Of a stretch of 64,000 bases of DNA, positions 29,856 through 41,800 are shown in pieces (the first letter of the stretch is position 1; each line of letters starts with the position of its first letter). The position numbers and the translations under genes were made by a program. The stretch spans positions 253,501 to 317,500 of the forward strand of contig RPFO01000644.1 in the NCBI GenBank assembly GCA_009746045.1. Direction: 5' to 3'. The notes under the pieces are model-generated. The model was not told the DNA's origin. It saw only the letters and a program-made list of their open reading frames with translations, and searched no databases. Source of the DNA: Mesostigma viride (taxonomy: Eukaryota; Streptophyta; Mesostigmatophyceae; Mesostigmatales; Mesostigmataceae).

Positions 29856-30004
29856 TGTTGTGTGATGGTGAGCGTGAGGGCAGGAAGTGTGACCAGGGGC
29901 TCCATTTGAAGTGCATGGACCCCCCCCTGAATGCTGTGCCCGAGGGGAGCTGGTTTTGCCCCACATGCGTGACGGGTGATAGTGATAGTGATGAGGAGTC
30001 CTAA
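29792..30004 (+). CDS. PHD-finger tail of the transposase, in a shifted frame
   Basis: After an acidic stretch (EWDDTP) this frame encodes a C4HC3 PHD zinc finger: CLVC, IVLCD, RKCDQGLHLKCMDPPL and GSWFCPTC. It ends with acidic GDSDSDEES and a stop at 30002-30004. PHD fingers read histone tails and occur at the C-terminus of several transposases. It starts just where the transposase frame is lost, in a GGAGG-type tract of about 45 bases. The two were most likely one protein separated by an indel; splicing is an alternative. Confidence 0.75.
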   Translation, partial: EWDDTPCLVCCKTNSPDANPIVLCDGEREGRKCDQGLHLKCMDPPLNAVPEGSWFCPTCVTGDSDSDEES

Positions 30005-30522
30005 ACTTGACATGTCTGGCGCCACTAGGTGGCCATCTGCCAAAATTAATAACTGCTACAGCGGAGCTCAGAATGCCACCAAACTTTGTCAGTGCCTTCT
30101 ATGGTCATGACAGAATTTGACTTGTGCTTTTTAGGCCTAATTGATGTGTTATGAGTGTGTATGGGGACGCCCCGCCTAAAAAAGCGTATTTTTGGCCCAA
30201 AAATTAATAACTCAAAGGGATGTGCTGATTTTGATGATCCAATTAGGTAGAAACAATGTCCCATGACATTTTTATATGGGGTGTGCTTTTTTCATGCAAC
30301 TGGTTCTCCCACTGTTCTGGGCAAGATGTGCCCCGGAGGGGTTTTTTTTCTATTTTTAGCTCATAGCCGGTGTATGGCTGGGGGTAGTACCCCCAACAAG
30401 TGGTGGTATGCATGCCCAAACATCATGTTTATGGTCCCCAAACATCATTCAGTGGTTGTCAGTTGCAGTTCTGTAGTTATTAGGGGGGGTAAGTTTTGAT
30501 ATATTTCTATGGGACCCTCCCC
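30005..30522. other. 3' non-coding end of the DNA transposon
   Basis: No gene seen. AAAAATTAATAACT-like blocks recur (30044 and 30200 regions), and the segment ends at the inverted terminus GGGACCCTCCCC. Confidence 0.5.
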
Positions 30523-30765
30523 TTAATTAATTAATAGACAGGTGACTGCGTCACGTGAGCATAAGTCCTAGCAGTGGGAGGGGAACATGGGATGGAATGG
30601 ATGGTATAAGCTATCTAGGTCCTAGTTACAGGGGTGTGGGCACCGCGGCCCGAATCGCTATGAATGCCATACTTGGTCACACGTGGAGCCCCTACAGGCT
30701 TGGGGGTGGTCTCCTTCATCACTAATTGCCATCTATCCTTGCGCACCATCTGCCTCCATATTACA
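30523..30765 (+). repeat. Large inverted repeat, left arm
   Basis: From TTAATTAATTAATAGACA through CTAGGTCCTAGTTACAGG and GGGGTGGTCTCCTTCATCA to CTGCCTCCATATTA. The reverse complement of 31561-31810 matches it with scattered differences. A third, partial copy in direct orientation lies at 31811-31948. Confidence 0.85.
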
Positions 30766-30818
30766 CTCTGACTGATGATGCAAGTTATTATACTTTTGAA
30801 TATATATTGGCACGGTTA

Positions 30819-30960
30819 TTAGGCCCTGTTTTACTTCATTAATTCCGCGGGGTGTATCGAGTGACAGTCCCATGCATGCCGGCTGTCGTTATTTGGTCGA
30901 GGTATCTCTTGTAAGCGTTGGCTTTGTTCATGTTTGATTGGGTGCTTTCACTCTTATGTA
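30819..30960 (+). repeat. Copy 2 of the dispersed repeat, uninterrupted
   Basis: Matches the sequences on both sides of the chromovirus: GTTATTAGG...TTTTACTTCATT...TTTGGTCGAGGTATCTCTTG, then GGCTTTGTTCATGTTTGATTGGGTG. In effect it is a related empty site for the insertion at 17705. Confidence 0.8.
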
Positions 30961-31560
30961 CGTAATTATACTTATATATCTTACTGAACAAGTCTCGAGT
31001 GGACACGTGTGTAGTACTCCTACACACAGATCTCGAATGATTTATCTAGTACAAAATCCGAATGGCTTGCATCACTCCCCGGAAAGGAGAACTTTTGCGG
31101 TTGGACTGTAGGTGTCAGCTGGCGATGCCTTATTAGGATCAGGAGACGTCCGTCCTATAGTCAGCAAAAGTGGGTGCGAGAGGTCCCCACCAGTTCGATT
31201 CCGGCCTGGATTCATTTGCAGATCGCGTTTTCCGCGGACCGGCACTGAACGCAAATGGTTTCACCTTTGCGGCGTGCCAAATCAGAATATATCTTACCTC
31301 CGCAATTTATCATTGTCAATTAATATATTTAGATTTATACATTTATTATACTGTACATTTACATACATTAATAATTATAATAACTTACATCAGAGTGAAA
31401 ACACGCTATCAAACATTAATTAATTAATTAATCGATTAATTAATGAATTAATTAATAGACAGACGTGACTAGTCGTCACATTTGTCATTATAAGTCGGCA
31501 TGGACATGTGCTACACTAGACATGACGGGCTCACACCCGGGCATCCTCCTGGTTTGTCTG
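30961..31560. other. AT-rich spacer between the inverted-repeat arms
   Basis: No gene recognised. It holds a TTAAT-type simple repeat at about 31417-31458 and a pol III B-box-like GTTCGATTCC at about 31194. The latter is not supported by a foldable tRNA. Confidence 0.5.
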
Positions 31561-31810
31561 TATAATATGGAGGCAGATGGTGCGCAAGGATAGATGGCAA
31601 GTAGTGATGATGAAGGAGACCACCCCCAAGCCTGTGGGGGCTCCGCGTGTGACCAAGTATGGCATTCATAGCGATTCGGGCCGCGGTGCCCACACCCCTG
31701 TAACTAGGACCTAGATAGCTTACACCATCCATTCCATCCCATGTCCCCCTCCCACTGAGGACTTATGCTCACGTGACGCAGTCACGTGTCTATTAATTAA
31801 TTAATTATTA
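31561..31810 (-). repeat. Large inverted repeat, right arm
   Basis: Reverse complement of 30523-30765, again ending in a TTAAT-rich run (31791-31810). The arms are separated by about 800 bases. Confidence 0.85.
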
Positions 31811-31948
31811 ATCTAGGTCCTAGTTACAGGGTTGCGGGCACCACGGCCCGAATCGCTACTATGAATGCCATACGCGGTCACACGCGGAGCCCCCACAGAC
31901 TTGGGGGTGGTCTCCTTCATCACTACTTGCCATCTATCCTTGCGCCAC
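31811..31948 (+). repeat. Third partial copy of the inverted-repeat sequence
   Basis: ATCTAGGTCCTAGTTACAGGG through TTGGGGGTGGTCTCCTTCATC to CATCTATCCTTGCGC, in the same orientation as the left arm. It is followed by a reverse-strand fragment of the dispersed repeat (about 31949-32000). Confidence 0.8.
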
Positions 31949-32004
31949 CTATCAAACATGAACAAAGCCAACGCTGACAAGAGATACCAAGACCAAGTAA
32001 CTAT

Positions 32005-33480
32005 ACTCCTCTGGTTTTGCGCCCACCCGTGGATGGTTCACTGGCTCCGTGGCGCTCCCCCCTACTTGGTGCGGCTTGCCGCGGAGGGCCACAACGAGCG
32101 CATTCAGGCCGCCTCGCAGGTGCTCCTACCCGGCCCTATAGCCTGCCAGCTCACTCCATGCGCTTGGCCACCCTCCCCTGCTGCATGGGCGGGTGTGGGC
32201 TCACCCGCGCCGCCCGCCTTGCCCCCGCCGCAGGCCTTCAGGACTTGGCTCTGTTGCTCAGGCCTGGGCGGAGGTCCGCCGGTTGGTCCCCAGCACCGTC
32301 AGCGCCATTCCCGCCTTGGTCACCCCATCCCCCTTCCCCTTCATGCAGGCTGCATGTGCAGGATTCTTACCTCGGGATCGATCATGCAGCAGGCCTGCGA
32401 CCTCTTCCGCCCCGCCCAGGCCGTCCACCGTCGCCTGCCCCGGGGCACGCCCGGCCGGCGTGTCCGGCACTGTCGTACGTCAGTCCTAGTGTCTTCGATC
32501 CCTGCCTGCGTTAATGAAAAACAACAAAAGGCCTACGCGGGTATACTATACTGTGCCGACTGGATGGGCCTCTGCATGCGAGCTTGAACGATCAGGGGAA
32601 GGCTTGACTTCACTCCATTTCCCTTGACGGGAGCGTGTGGGCCACATTCCTGCGCGCCCTCGATCCCCATGACGTACCCTTTGTTCACGCTGGTTCCGGC
32701 CCTTTATGCCATTGCCCTCGATCCGCCGCCACCTGTTTGCCCCGCAACCTCTCATCACGGCGGGTGCGTCCTGCGGCAGCTGCGGGCTTGCTCTCGATAC
32801 TACTGGGACGCACTACATCACGTGCATGGGTGGCCAGCAGACTGACCAGGACTGGTTCCAGTCTATCTCCATACCGCTCTCCTTCGGGTGGTGTGTGCCA
32901 TGGTTTGGTCGGTCTTTCCCCACTCCACCATCAAGTGCGAGGACGCGGATGGGGCCGCCCTCTACTCACCCAACCACCGCACCGACATTACCGTGCTTGA
33001 CTACGATGGGCAGGGTTGCCAACTGCATGCTCATCGATGTCTCCGTGGCTCGGCCGCTCTCCGGTTGCCACATCCTCCGGGCGGCTGTGGATGCCGGCGC
33101 TAGCTGGTGCCGCTGTGGCTGAGCGCGACAAGTATGCCTCCTACGGCAATATGGGGCCCCACCGGGTCATCGATTCCCTTTGTCCTTGAGGAGTTCGGGG
33201 CCATGGGCCCAAAGACGTACGGCGGAGTTTTTCCACGAGTGCTGCCAGCGCCGTGAAGACCGCCTCGACCTCGAGGGTCGGATCGACCGCCCCGTGGTCT
33301 GCCCGCACGTGGTCCTCGTATTGGCGGCAGCGCCTGTCACTCGCCCTCACTCACACCGTGGCTGATGTGTTATTCCGCCGCACCCGGGCCGGCCGACTTT
33401 GTCGCGACCCATGCGGTCTAGATCGATCCCTTCCAGGCCTGGCGGGTCGGCAGCGATGTTGCTGCGTGTCGTCGCTTTGT
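32005..33480 (+). pseudogene. Decayed LINE-like polyprotein, C-terminal half
   Basis: Open pieces in several frames match the tail of site-specific or algal LINE proteins. In order: MGGCGLTRAARLAPAAGL (LPLxxGGLGLRxAxRLAPAAY pattern), a Cys module CGSCGLALDTTGTHYITC at about 32770-32830, DITVLDYDGQG near 32980, MLIDVSVARPLSG, and a final ERDKYASYGNMGPHRV. Together they resemble the stretch from the connection domain through the zinc knuckle to the endonuclease-like C-terminus of R2/CRE-like elements. The many frame breaks mean it is inactive. No RT palm motif is left upstream. Confidence 0.65.
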
Positions 33481-34049
33481 GAGCACTGTAGTTAGTTGTA
33501 CCTTATGCAGCTGGCGTGATCCTTGCATGTCCGTGTCAGATTACCGGCTATTATTTTCGATCTTTAGGGTTCTTCTTCTTTTTTTTTTCATAAATCTGGA
33601 GTGGTTTACACCCAGTTTATCAAGTGTCTACCCCGCACATGTCTACCGGCCCCGCACATGCACTAGCTTCAGTCTTCAGTTTCATGTATTGCATGTGCCA
33701 GACAATGCCCCCACCATGTCACCCACATGTACACATCTTAGCATTAGTGCACCCACACTTATGCCAGACTCTCCTCGCGAGTAGATTCGACTGCAGCTGT
33801 GGCTGGCCGGCCTCCGGGCACGAGGGAAGCTACGGGTGTCTGTGCCCCCTTCCCAGTGTGCAACAGTAAGGGATGAAGAGCACTATAACTCTGTATTATT
33901 GTGCTTCGTGACTCCCTGATGGGAGCGGGTGTTTAATAATCAAGTAATAAATTAACGATATCATGCAAGTAACACATATCCTACAAAAAATTTATAGCTT
34001 TTCTGCGGAACGACCGATTCGCCCATGGCCGGCGCAAGCAGCATGAAGC
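33481..34049. other. Intergenic DNA, no gene recognised
   Basis: Between the LINE remnant and the 3' end of the rhomboid gene. It contains a T-run near 33580 and direct copies of CCCGCACATG, but no coding domain. The minus-strand part nearest 34050 should be the rhomboid 3' UTR. Confidence 0.5.
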
Positions 34050-37000
34050 TCAGCGCCACCCATACAAAAGTCCATAGAATACCGCCCCCGCGAATGCGCC
34101 AGCTAGGTGCGCCGCGTGCCCTAACCCAGAACGGCCCCACAGGAGGCCTAACACGTCTAGCACGCAGATTGCTTTGATGCCCGTCAAGGCTGGCAGGGAC
34201 AAGGAGGATGGCAGAAAGACGATGCCGATGCGGGCATCAGGGAATAGAAGTCCGAACAGCATCATGATGCCGTACGCCACGCCGCTGAAGCCCAAGAATG
34301 AAACCGGCGCTTGCTGCTGGCGGCTGCAAGGAAATATACACGAGAGCAGTTGCAAGAATGTAGCGAGAGGAGCTCATGACTTTTCCGACAGCGATGAATA
34401 ACAAAGGGGTGGAGATACAACAGACCATAGTACGTCACCACCCCTGCACGTTGAAAGACCACAGTTGACAGTGGCGGCATTCATTCGCTCCGAGGACCGC
34501 TACAATGCGCGATTCCAAGCACGGGCGCTATTTCCAGCATGCCGGGTCTTATTCAAAGCACGGGTGCTATTCCAGGCACGAGTGCTATTCGATGCACGGG
34601 TGCTATTCCAAGCACGGGTGCTATTCGATGCACGGGTGCTATTCCAAGCAAGGCGGCAGCCCTATTAGTCACGATCTCCGCCATGACAAGGCCGTCGATG
34701 CAGCTCACACGCCCCCCCCCACATCTCACAAAAGCTTTCCTAATCACAGGCCCAAGCATAGCACCTAAGTCCGGAGGCCATGCCAGGCACGGAGCAATGC
34801 AAGACCAGGTACCCTCCTGCTTGCTCCGGGCCAGGCATGGCCTCCAGGCATCATTATGGCAGCCCGCTTGACGTAAAACCAAGTAAGCTGTGAGACGTCT
34901 CCTGCCCACCCATCTTTGTCTCCTCGACAGTATGTTCTGATCCGACAAAAGGACGCCCGCTCGCTTCTGAAAGGCGTGGATTATCCGTGCACGAAATGCT
35001 AGGCTACGGTGCTAGTGCGCACGCGAAACATGATGGAGCTGGTAGGGATTCGTCAACAGCCATCAGTCAGTGGGCAAGAGCGGTGCCCTGGCCCTAGCCA
35101 GAAGAATGCCCATATGACCATGCGGCCATGAGAAAGAAGAAAGTTGGATGAATCCACCATATATTTCAGAGAGGAAAGACAACCAGAGGCAGCTGCATTA
35201 GCATAAACAAAATAAAAGGCAGAGCAAGGGTGGTAGAGGCAGTGCCTGATAGACAAGCAATATAAAACGCACTGCACAATGCACTGACAACGTGCAAACC
35301 GACGTGTGGGGCCATAATGGGATGCTTAGCGGGTGGGAAGTGACAACCCCCCCCACTCCCCTGCGTTCGTCATTCACGATGGCCCGGGACCGAACTCCAC
35401 CCCCAACGCATCCCCTCTTCAACCAGGACACCAGAGTCCCCCAGAATCCAGGAAGGGAGCAAGGTCTCGTTTTGACGGTCTGTGAACATGCTAGCAGCCG
35501 CCACAGGAGAACACAGCAGGTACCTGCGTAAGCACACCCATACTACAGCCGAGCCACCCAACCTGACAAGCCTTGCCCCCGCCCCCTCCCTACAGCAGAC
35601 GCATGGTGCCTCACCGCTGCCACAAGCAGTGCCCGTAGGATGCCGCTGCGGATACCACTCCCGCCACCGCACACAGCGCCGCAAAGGGCCGCTCGCCGAC
35701 CTGCTCCGACAGCGGCATGCCGAACGAGTGAAGCGCGTACAGGTTGAAGCCCAGGTGTCCCAGGCCTTCGTGGCTCAGGGACGAGAGCGGCAGCGCCCAC
35801 CAGCGGCCCGCGCTAACGTTGGCGACGTCGAGCAGAAAGTGGCGGCTCATGAAGGTCGGGTCAAGTCGCCGCCAGCCCAGGAATATCTGTGCACCCAAGA
35901 GATCGAGATGAGGCATGCATAAAGATGAAAGGACCGTTGAGCGTGAAGATTGAAGTCTGTATTACTACTATCACAACATGGATTTCTCATCGTGGTCTCT
36001 CCCTCCTCGACTGTGGGCCCCCGTTGGAGACCTTACAATTTCCAGCCCCCCTGGGTGCCACAATCAGATACCCGCTCCCTAGTATTATTACCATCTTGAT
36101 GTGTCTCTTGGTGTGTTATTAGCATTGGGTTGTCTCATGGATCTTGTGGAGTATCGCCCATCCCACAAGCCGCCGTATGCGGGCCCGAGTGATCACGTAA
36201 ACCATTGTGAGGCCATGCATGCAAACGCGCATGAAATTATGTAGTGCGTGATGGTGCCAGATGCTTACAAACTACCAGCAAGAGGCAGGAGCCCATGCCC
36301 CCACCAATGCCCAGTGAATCTAAATATATCCCGTCCCGTGAGGTGCGGCTGTTCTGCCAAGCAGTGGCAGGAGGCAACGTGCACGTGGCCCATCCGCGTG
36401 GGGCAGCACTTGGCACCGTGCCAGCAAGGCAAGTCCCTACAGAAGGCATGAGCATGGTTTGCGGAGGGCAAGCTTCTCTCCCTTGGGGGGGGGGGCGTGG
36501 GGCCAGAGGTAAGGCATGTGGGAGCACTGGCAGGGGCAACACAAGGTAACAAGAGGGGGAGGAAAGACAGCAAGGTGACACACGCCTACTGGACAACAAT
36601 TCAGGAGCGAGAGACAAGTTAACAAGGCAGTACAGGCGACAGTTGCTAGCGAACAAGGGCAAAGGGAAGCCATCCATGCCTCGCCAAGCCATCAACTTCC
36701 CACGGAGCAATCCTATAACGCCACGCGGAGAGTAAGGCAAGGTCGGCGTAGCGCCCAATCGTGACTTTGGCAGGCAGCGTAGCCGGGGGATCCCCCCACC
36801 AGAATCCACGGCTTGTCGCATGGCATCGTGGCCACATAGCAACACATCGGCGGAGCCAAGCGCCCTAATCGGTTGATTCATTCAATTATACAAGCACACG
36901 ACTCCATTTGGAGAGTTCTGAAGCGACAGGACGGTTACAGCATACTCGCCTGGCCCTCGAACCCTTTCCTAGGAAAGCGGGTTGCCTTCCAAATTGCTAG

Positions 37001-38259
37001 CACTTTACCATTGGATGGTTTTGCTCTCCTAACATAGCAATCTCATGCTTAATGTGTGCTCACCGCCAGGCATGTGGCGCTGATGCCGTAAATGGTCGGG
37101 TGTTTCGCCACCTCCTCTTTTGCGGTGGCCCATAATTCTGCTATACGCTCCGCTGGTCCGGATTCTCGGCGCGAGGCGCACAGGAGGCGGCCGCCAGAAG
37201 TGCTGGGTGGCACCGGCGCGGCTGGGGGTTGCTGTTGTGGCGGATGGGTGGACTTGTGACGGGTGGAATTGTGACGAGGCCGCCGTCCATGCAGCCATGC
37301 ACGACATACAGGGGCGATGACAGCAACAGCGAACGTAGGGCATGCTTGTGGTGGTAAGCACCAGACGGGTTCCTCTCGCTTGGCTACCAGACGGGCTCCC
37401 CTGAAGTGCCCTAAGGGTGGTGACGAACGATGGGGGTAGACACCAACATGCTCTATTTGACCACATGGTAAGGAACTCGCTTTCGCAGACACTAGTAGTA
37501 TCAGGGCAGAGGCCAATCGGCTTCCAGCAGAGCCACCACGGCATCCTTCTTCGAATGTCCATTTGTGTTTATACGCCAATACTCTCTTTGAAAAACAGAA
37601 AACGATATGGATGAGCAGGCAGCGGCACCTTTGTTTCCCTAACAGCAGGACACATAACTACGTGACACTGAAGGCATGCTGCAACTGACGTCAAGTCCGT
37701 ACTCCGCGCCGTTGATTTGAGTTTTTACAAGACCTGCCGTGCCTGAAAGGCCACAATATTATCAATCAGACATTAAATAATTACGGGAGAAAGATAGTTT
37801 GAAAATCAAATCGCGCAGCTGTCACACGTGGCAGCGGCATTGGGCTGGAAGCCACCTACAGTATGCAAACGAGCTGATGTAATAAAGTTGGGCAAGGTTG
37901 AACCACGTTGTCTCCATGTCACCGGGCTAGGACATGTTCCCCGCAATCGCCAGCGGCAGGAGGGCAAGAGTTGAATTTATAGATACCTCGTGTACTGGGT
38001 CATCTTCAGCTGTCCTTTCATGGCGAAGAAGGGTAGATACTGGTATTCCGCATACGACGGGAGCATCCCGGTAGTCCCTAATTCCTGTAGACCGCGACCA
38101 ATGCCGTGGTTCTTCCTCCGCTATCTCCGACAAATTTAAGTTAGAAAAGTCTTGAACATTCGCACCAGTTCCAGAGGGGGGGCGCACACAAGGTGCGCTA
38201 AACGATACGACCAGTGACGACGCGGCACAGATGGGTCTGAGGCGCTGCAGCAAGCGCAT
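34050..38259 (-). CDS. Rhomboid intramembrane serine protease, probably mitochondrial (PARL-like)
   Basis: Minus-strand gene; the last two exons are clear. Exon 35886-35615 encodes FMSRHFLLDVAN, RWWALPLSSLSHEGLGHLGFN (with the HxxxN of rhomboids) and AGVVSAAASYG. It ends in phase 2 at a GTGAGG donor and joins exon 34323-34050 after a TTGCAG acceptor. That exon has the catalytic Ser in GFSGVAYG, the catalytic His in GHAAHLAGAFAG, and ends LLYGWR plus stop. An upstream exon ends at 37064 (VAKHPTIYGISATCLA, donor GTGAGC), joining in phase 0 to IFLGWRRLDPTF; its start is not fixed. The first exon is proposed as 38259-about 37987: MRLLQRLRPICAASSLVVSF looks like a mitochondrial presequence. It is tentative, because its phase with the next acceptor is unresolved. 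Rhomboids cleave membrane proteins inside the bilayer. Confidence 0.75.
34513..34650. repeat. 18-bp minisatellite in a rhomboid intron
   Basis: About seven copies of TTCCAAGCACGGGTGCTA with variants CGATGCA and CAGGCA, some alternating. It lies in the intron between the last two rhomboid exons. Confidence 0.85.
35887..37063 (-). other. Rhomboid intron
   Basis: About 1.2 kb between the donor at 37063 and the acceptor TGCACAG at 35887. It has open frames of up to 214 codons on the minus strand but no recognisable domain; a G-run lies at 36485-36495. Confidence 0.5.
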
Positions 38260-38847
38260 GGTACGTACTAGCCTGTGGCCACGGTCGGGGCTACGTCTGT
38301 CAGTCACGAGCGATGAAATTAAGCATCTTCAGATAAATCAAAGGCCATGGGCGCATATGCCAATGCCATCGGGCAGTCAATTCCACCAAAAAGGTGTGGT
38401 TTCCCGATTGCCATTCACCTTGGGTTTAGTAGATCAGTGACGCAAGGGTTTCTTTCCACCATGCTCTGACCTAGCTGCTACCAACACGTAGGTACGTGGC
38501 CGAGCAGAAGCTCCGACGTGGCAGGCTCGGGAGCGCCTTGGTTCTTCTGCTGGCATTTGCGATGACACGTGGGTCCTCATTCAGTGGACAAGCAGGCAAC
38601 CAAAATTTTCTGTTGATCGATCTGCCATTGCCGATTGGCCACCATGCGAGAACATCTTCGCTAAACCACCGCACATTTCGCCTTCCTGCGCTCCAACAAC
38701 CCCATTCTTCAACATCCAAAATGGGCTTTGAGGCTGAGACACTTCGTGCATGAAAGCCGCTTGTGAGAATTAGTAGACCTTGATAACAATCCAGCGGACA
38801 TTACCTAGCAGTGCCGGTTGAACAAAAAACGTCCTGCTCGTGTCCTC
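38260..38847. promoter_or_regulatory. Divergent intergenic region (rhomboid / oxidase-like)
   Basis: 588 bases between the proposed start of the minus-strand rhomboid gene and the ATG of the plus-strand oxidase-like gene, so both promoters must lie here. No convincing TATA box. Open frames on both strands lack an ATG start or a domain. Confidence 0.45.
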
Positions 38848-41800
38848 ATGGCGCTTCCGGCGTGGAGAACGCTTCTCGATGTTGCACTGCAGAACAACCA
38901 GAGCGTTCCGGCTTCTCGTTATGTCCAACTGGTTAGTTATTACTGTTCTTGCTGTGTACTGTGCAGCAGTATGCCGGAGAGATGGTGAGCCGGTGCCTGC
39001 GCTCTAGAGGCAAATTATGCGGCGGGTAATCGCTCGAATTGAATTGGTACGCTATTAGGATTCAAACGAAGGACCTCGGGCTTTAGCAATGCGTTTCCGG
39101 CGGGAGCCTGTTATTGTCCTGGGAGTTATCTTCTACGTCTTAGATGTGGAAGGAGACTTCAGCATCGGGGGCCTTGTGCGGACCTCGCCACGGCGTGCCT
39201 AGTCATGGCACCGCGTCTTCCCGCGGGTCACGTTCTCGCAGGCATAAAAATGCTTCTCCCCCCCTCCCCTCCCCATACGATTCGCACCGTCGTGCAGCAT
39301 GGCCAATGCATGTCTCTGTTCCCATGGGCAACACCCTGAGGGGGCGATACCCATGGCTGCAGTCCCCAGTAACAGGGTGGGATCCGGCCCGTGCCAGATT
39401 AGTGATGACATCATTTTCCTGAGGGATACTCCCCACATGTCACGTGCATTGACACGTGTTTGGCAACGCAAATGTCTCTCAATTTGCATTGTGAGGGATA
39501 ACAACTGTTACGCCATCATGGCTGCTCCTGCTCCTAGCTGGTTTCATGCTGCTGGGTTGTTATTGCACACAACCTTGTAGCTGGGGTAGTTGCGCTCATT
39601 GCCTGCTTCTGTGCATGCACTTGTTGTTCATATCCCATCCATCTAGATATGTTAGTACAACCGAAGGGGTAACGATCCTTCCGTCAAGGTATGTATGTGA
39701 GTGATGCCATGGGTGATGACCCATCTCGTTAGTTGGCAACCTGCTACAGCCAGTATGCCCACATCTGTTCACGCCATTCCCCAGTCCAGATCACTAGTGC
39801 ATCTCGCTTGCTCGCGGTCAATGCACTGTCTGCTGCTACACGCGCAAACACGCCCTCGCGACATTCTCCTCCCTTCCTTAGAAGTATCCACTAGGCGCAC
39901 CCACGTGACTTTGAAGCACCCACGTGACGCAGTCACGTGCTAATTAATTAATCCACTACACGACGGTGCGGTCAACTGAACCCCATCCCCCATCCCCCAC
40001 CCCCCACCCCCCACCCCTTATCCCTCATTTCCCATCCCTCCACCCTCATCCGGTCTTCCTCACCTATATATCGCCTTCGTCTAATCATGTGCTCCGCCCC
40101 AAGCCCCATACATCACTTCTCCTCCCATGGTGCACCCCCCAGGCCACCGTTCGACCCGACGGTCGACCCGCCAACCGCACCGTCGTGTTCAGGTGGGCGC
40201 CACGGTCACCCTGTGCAGCAAATCTGCCGATGAAAGGAGCAGACAGACCGCCTATAATCAGTCTCTGGAAGTGATCGGGTCCCCTCAATAATAAGGGCAG
40301 TACGGGAACATGGGACACGGCAGCATCTAGAGATGATAGGATAATCAAATGCTCCTTGTGCTCATATGGCGCCTCAGAGTGCTCCCAAAGGAGGCGCCGG
40401 AATCATGCACATGGTCACCGCAGCAAGGCCTGGTGCAGACGGTCACTGTAGCAAGGCCTAACACACACGGTCATTGTAGCAACGGGTACCACACAGGGAA
40501 GTGTTGCAAGGGCTAGGCGGGGGCAAAGGTTCGATGGTCAAACATGTGGGGTTTTCCAACCTCTTCGGTCATCACCTCTTCTAGCGATGGCAGTGCAGTT
40601 GATGTGCAGCTGATGACTGTTGGCTCTCCTCCCCTCTTCATGGTTCCTTGCCCCGAACCGTTGTCTTGCTGGGTTCCATCGACGTCACTAAGCTTGCGGT
40701 GAACCCGTTCATCATCCCTTGAAGTGGCTATCTTTCAGCTTCTGAAAGCTTTGGACTGTCTTTTGGTACCCCAATAACATTTATGTGGAACGGAGGAAGA
40801 TGGGGGGATACCCCAAGGGCAGAGTTTGTGGCCAGGGCGGTGCCGTCCAGCCCTGCCGTGAAAGACGCATCTTTTACCGTTTGAAAGTATTCGCATCCTC
40901 AGGCATCTGTCTCCACAGGACTGCGGTGACTTTCCTCCAGGTCACCAGTTGCAGATGCTGTCACAGACAAGATTAAGGCGGCCTGCATGGGACCTGCTCC
41001 TTGCCGTTGCCTTGAAGATCAGACGTTCATGTGGTTGCCCTGCCATTCCTGGCCTCACGCTGCCCTGGCCTGCTTCGCCCTGCCTTGCTGCTTCCGCCCT
41101 CTCATGTCGTGCCGTTGCATCGGGCGCAGGGGTTTCCTAGAGCACCAGTCCAAGCACCTGCTGCAATTCTGCACCGACACTCGCTCCCAGAAGGTGGGCC
41201 CAGGAATAAACAGGTCCGCTCCCACTTATGGTGTTAAATGATATTTCTTCGGGTGCAAGCTCCCAGAAGGTCTTGCCAGGAACTGCACCGTTTGCATTTA
41301 CAATGGTAAATAATGCTTCTTGGGAGCGCAAGCTCCTAAAAGGTGGGACAAAAAACTGCACTGCTGTTCACTGTGGTAAAAAATGTATCTCAGGAGTGTA
41401 TGCTCATAGATGGTGTCACCTGTAACTAGGCAGCTCTTCTTTGATGTGGAGAGGTGTTTCTTAGGAGTGCATTTTGTATACAAGTAGGCATGAGAGTCGC
41501 TTGGATCTGCGTTCGCAATGTATGCGGCATTAGTGTTAGCGACACAGTGGTGTATTGCTGAAACCGTCGCCATCGGTCACCTTGTGCGTACACTAAATTT
41601 GCACGTGCATGGACAACGGTGATAACTAATGCTATATATCAGTTGGCTGGACGCCCTCCTTAAACGTTGTACACGTTGGTTCGCTCCACGACCGCTCAAA
41701 ATCCACCTCAGCTACAGCTGCCACGACAGTTGACTCTTTTGGTGGTCACTGCTCAGCTAGTTCTGAATATCAACTAGATAGGAGCTGATCTCCCGCTTTT

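Larger units (their letters stand above)
27108..30522 (+). mobile_element. Autonomous DNA transposon with TTAA target sites (Kolobok/Mutator-like)
   Basis: A 3,415-bp element. The left terminus GGGGACGGTCCC pairs with the right terminus GGGACCCTCCCC (one mismatch in 12), flanked on both sides by TTAA. Inside are two same-strand ORFs and a PHD-finger segment. TTAA duplications are known for Kolobok and piggyBac. The transposase has the DGSW...RGF and N-x-N-E pattern of the family called Mutator-like in Pfam and found in Kolobok-type elements, not piggyBac. I therefore favour Kolobok. It lies 42 bases right of the LTR element, in the right half of the same dispersed repeat. Confidence 0.8.

Noticed and set aside
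31090-31240. tRNA gene or tRNA-derived SINE around GTTCGATTCC
   Set aside because: The B-box-like word is present, but the arms do not pair into a cloverleaf, and no A-box at suitable distance or poly-T end was found.
36237-36881. 214-codon minus-strand ORF
   Set aside because: It lies in the rhomboid intron, lacks a domain, and has Pro/Leu/Cys-rich composition typical of a chance open frame in GC-rich DNA.
38496-38756. Small plus-strand ORF with a hydrophobic segment (ALVLLLAFAM)
   Set aside because: It starts at GTG, has no ATG in a suitable place, matches no domain, and lies in the divergent promoter region.
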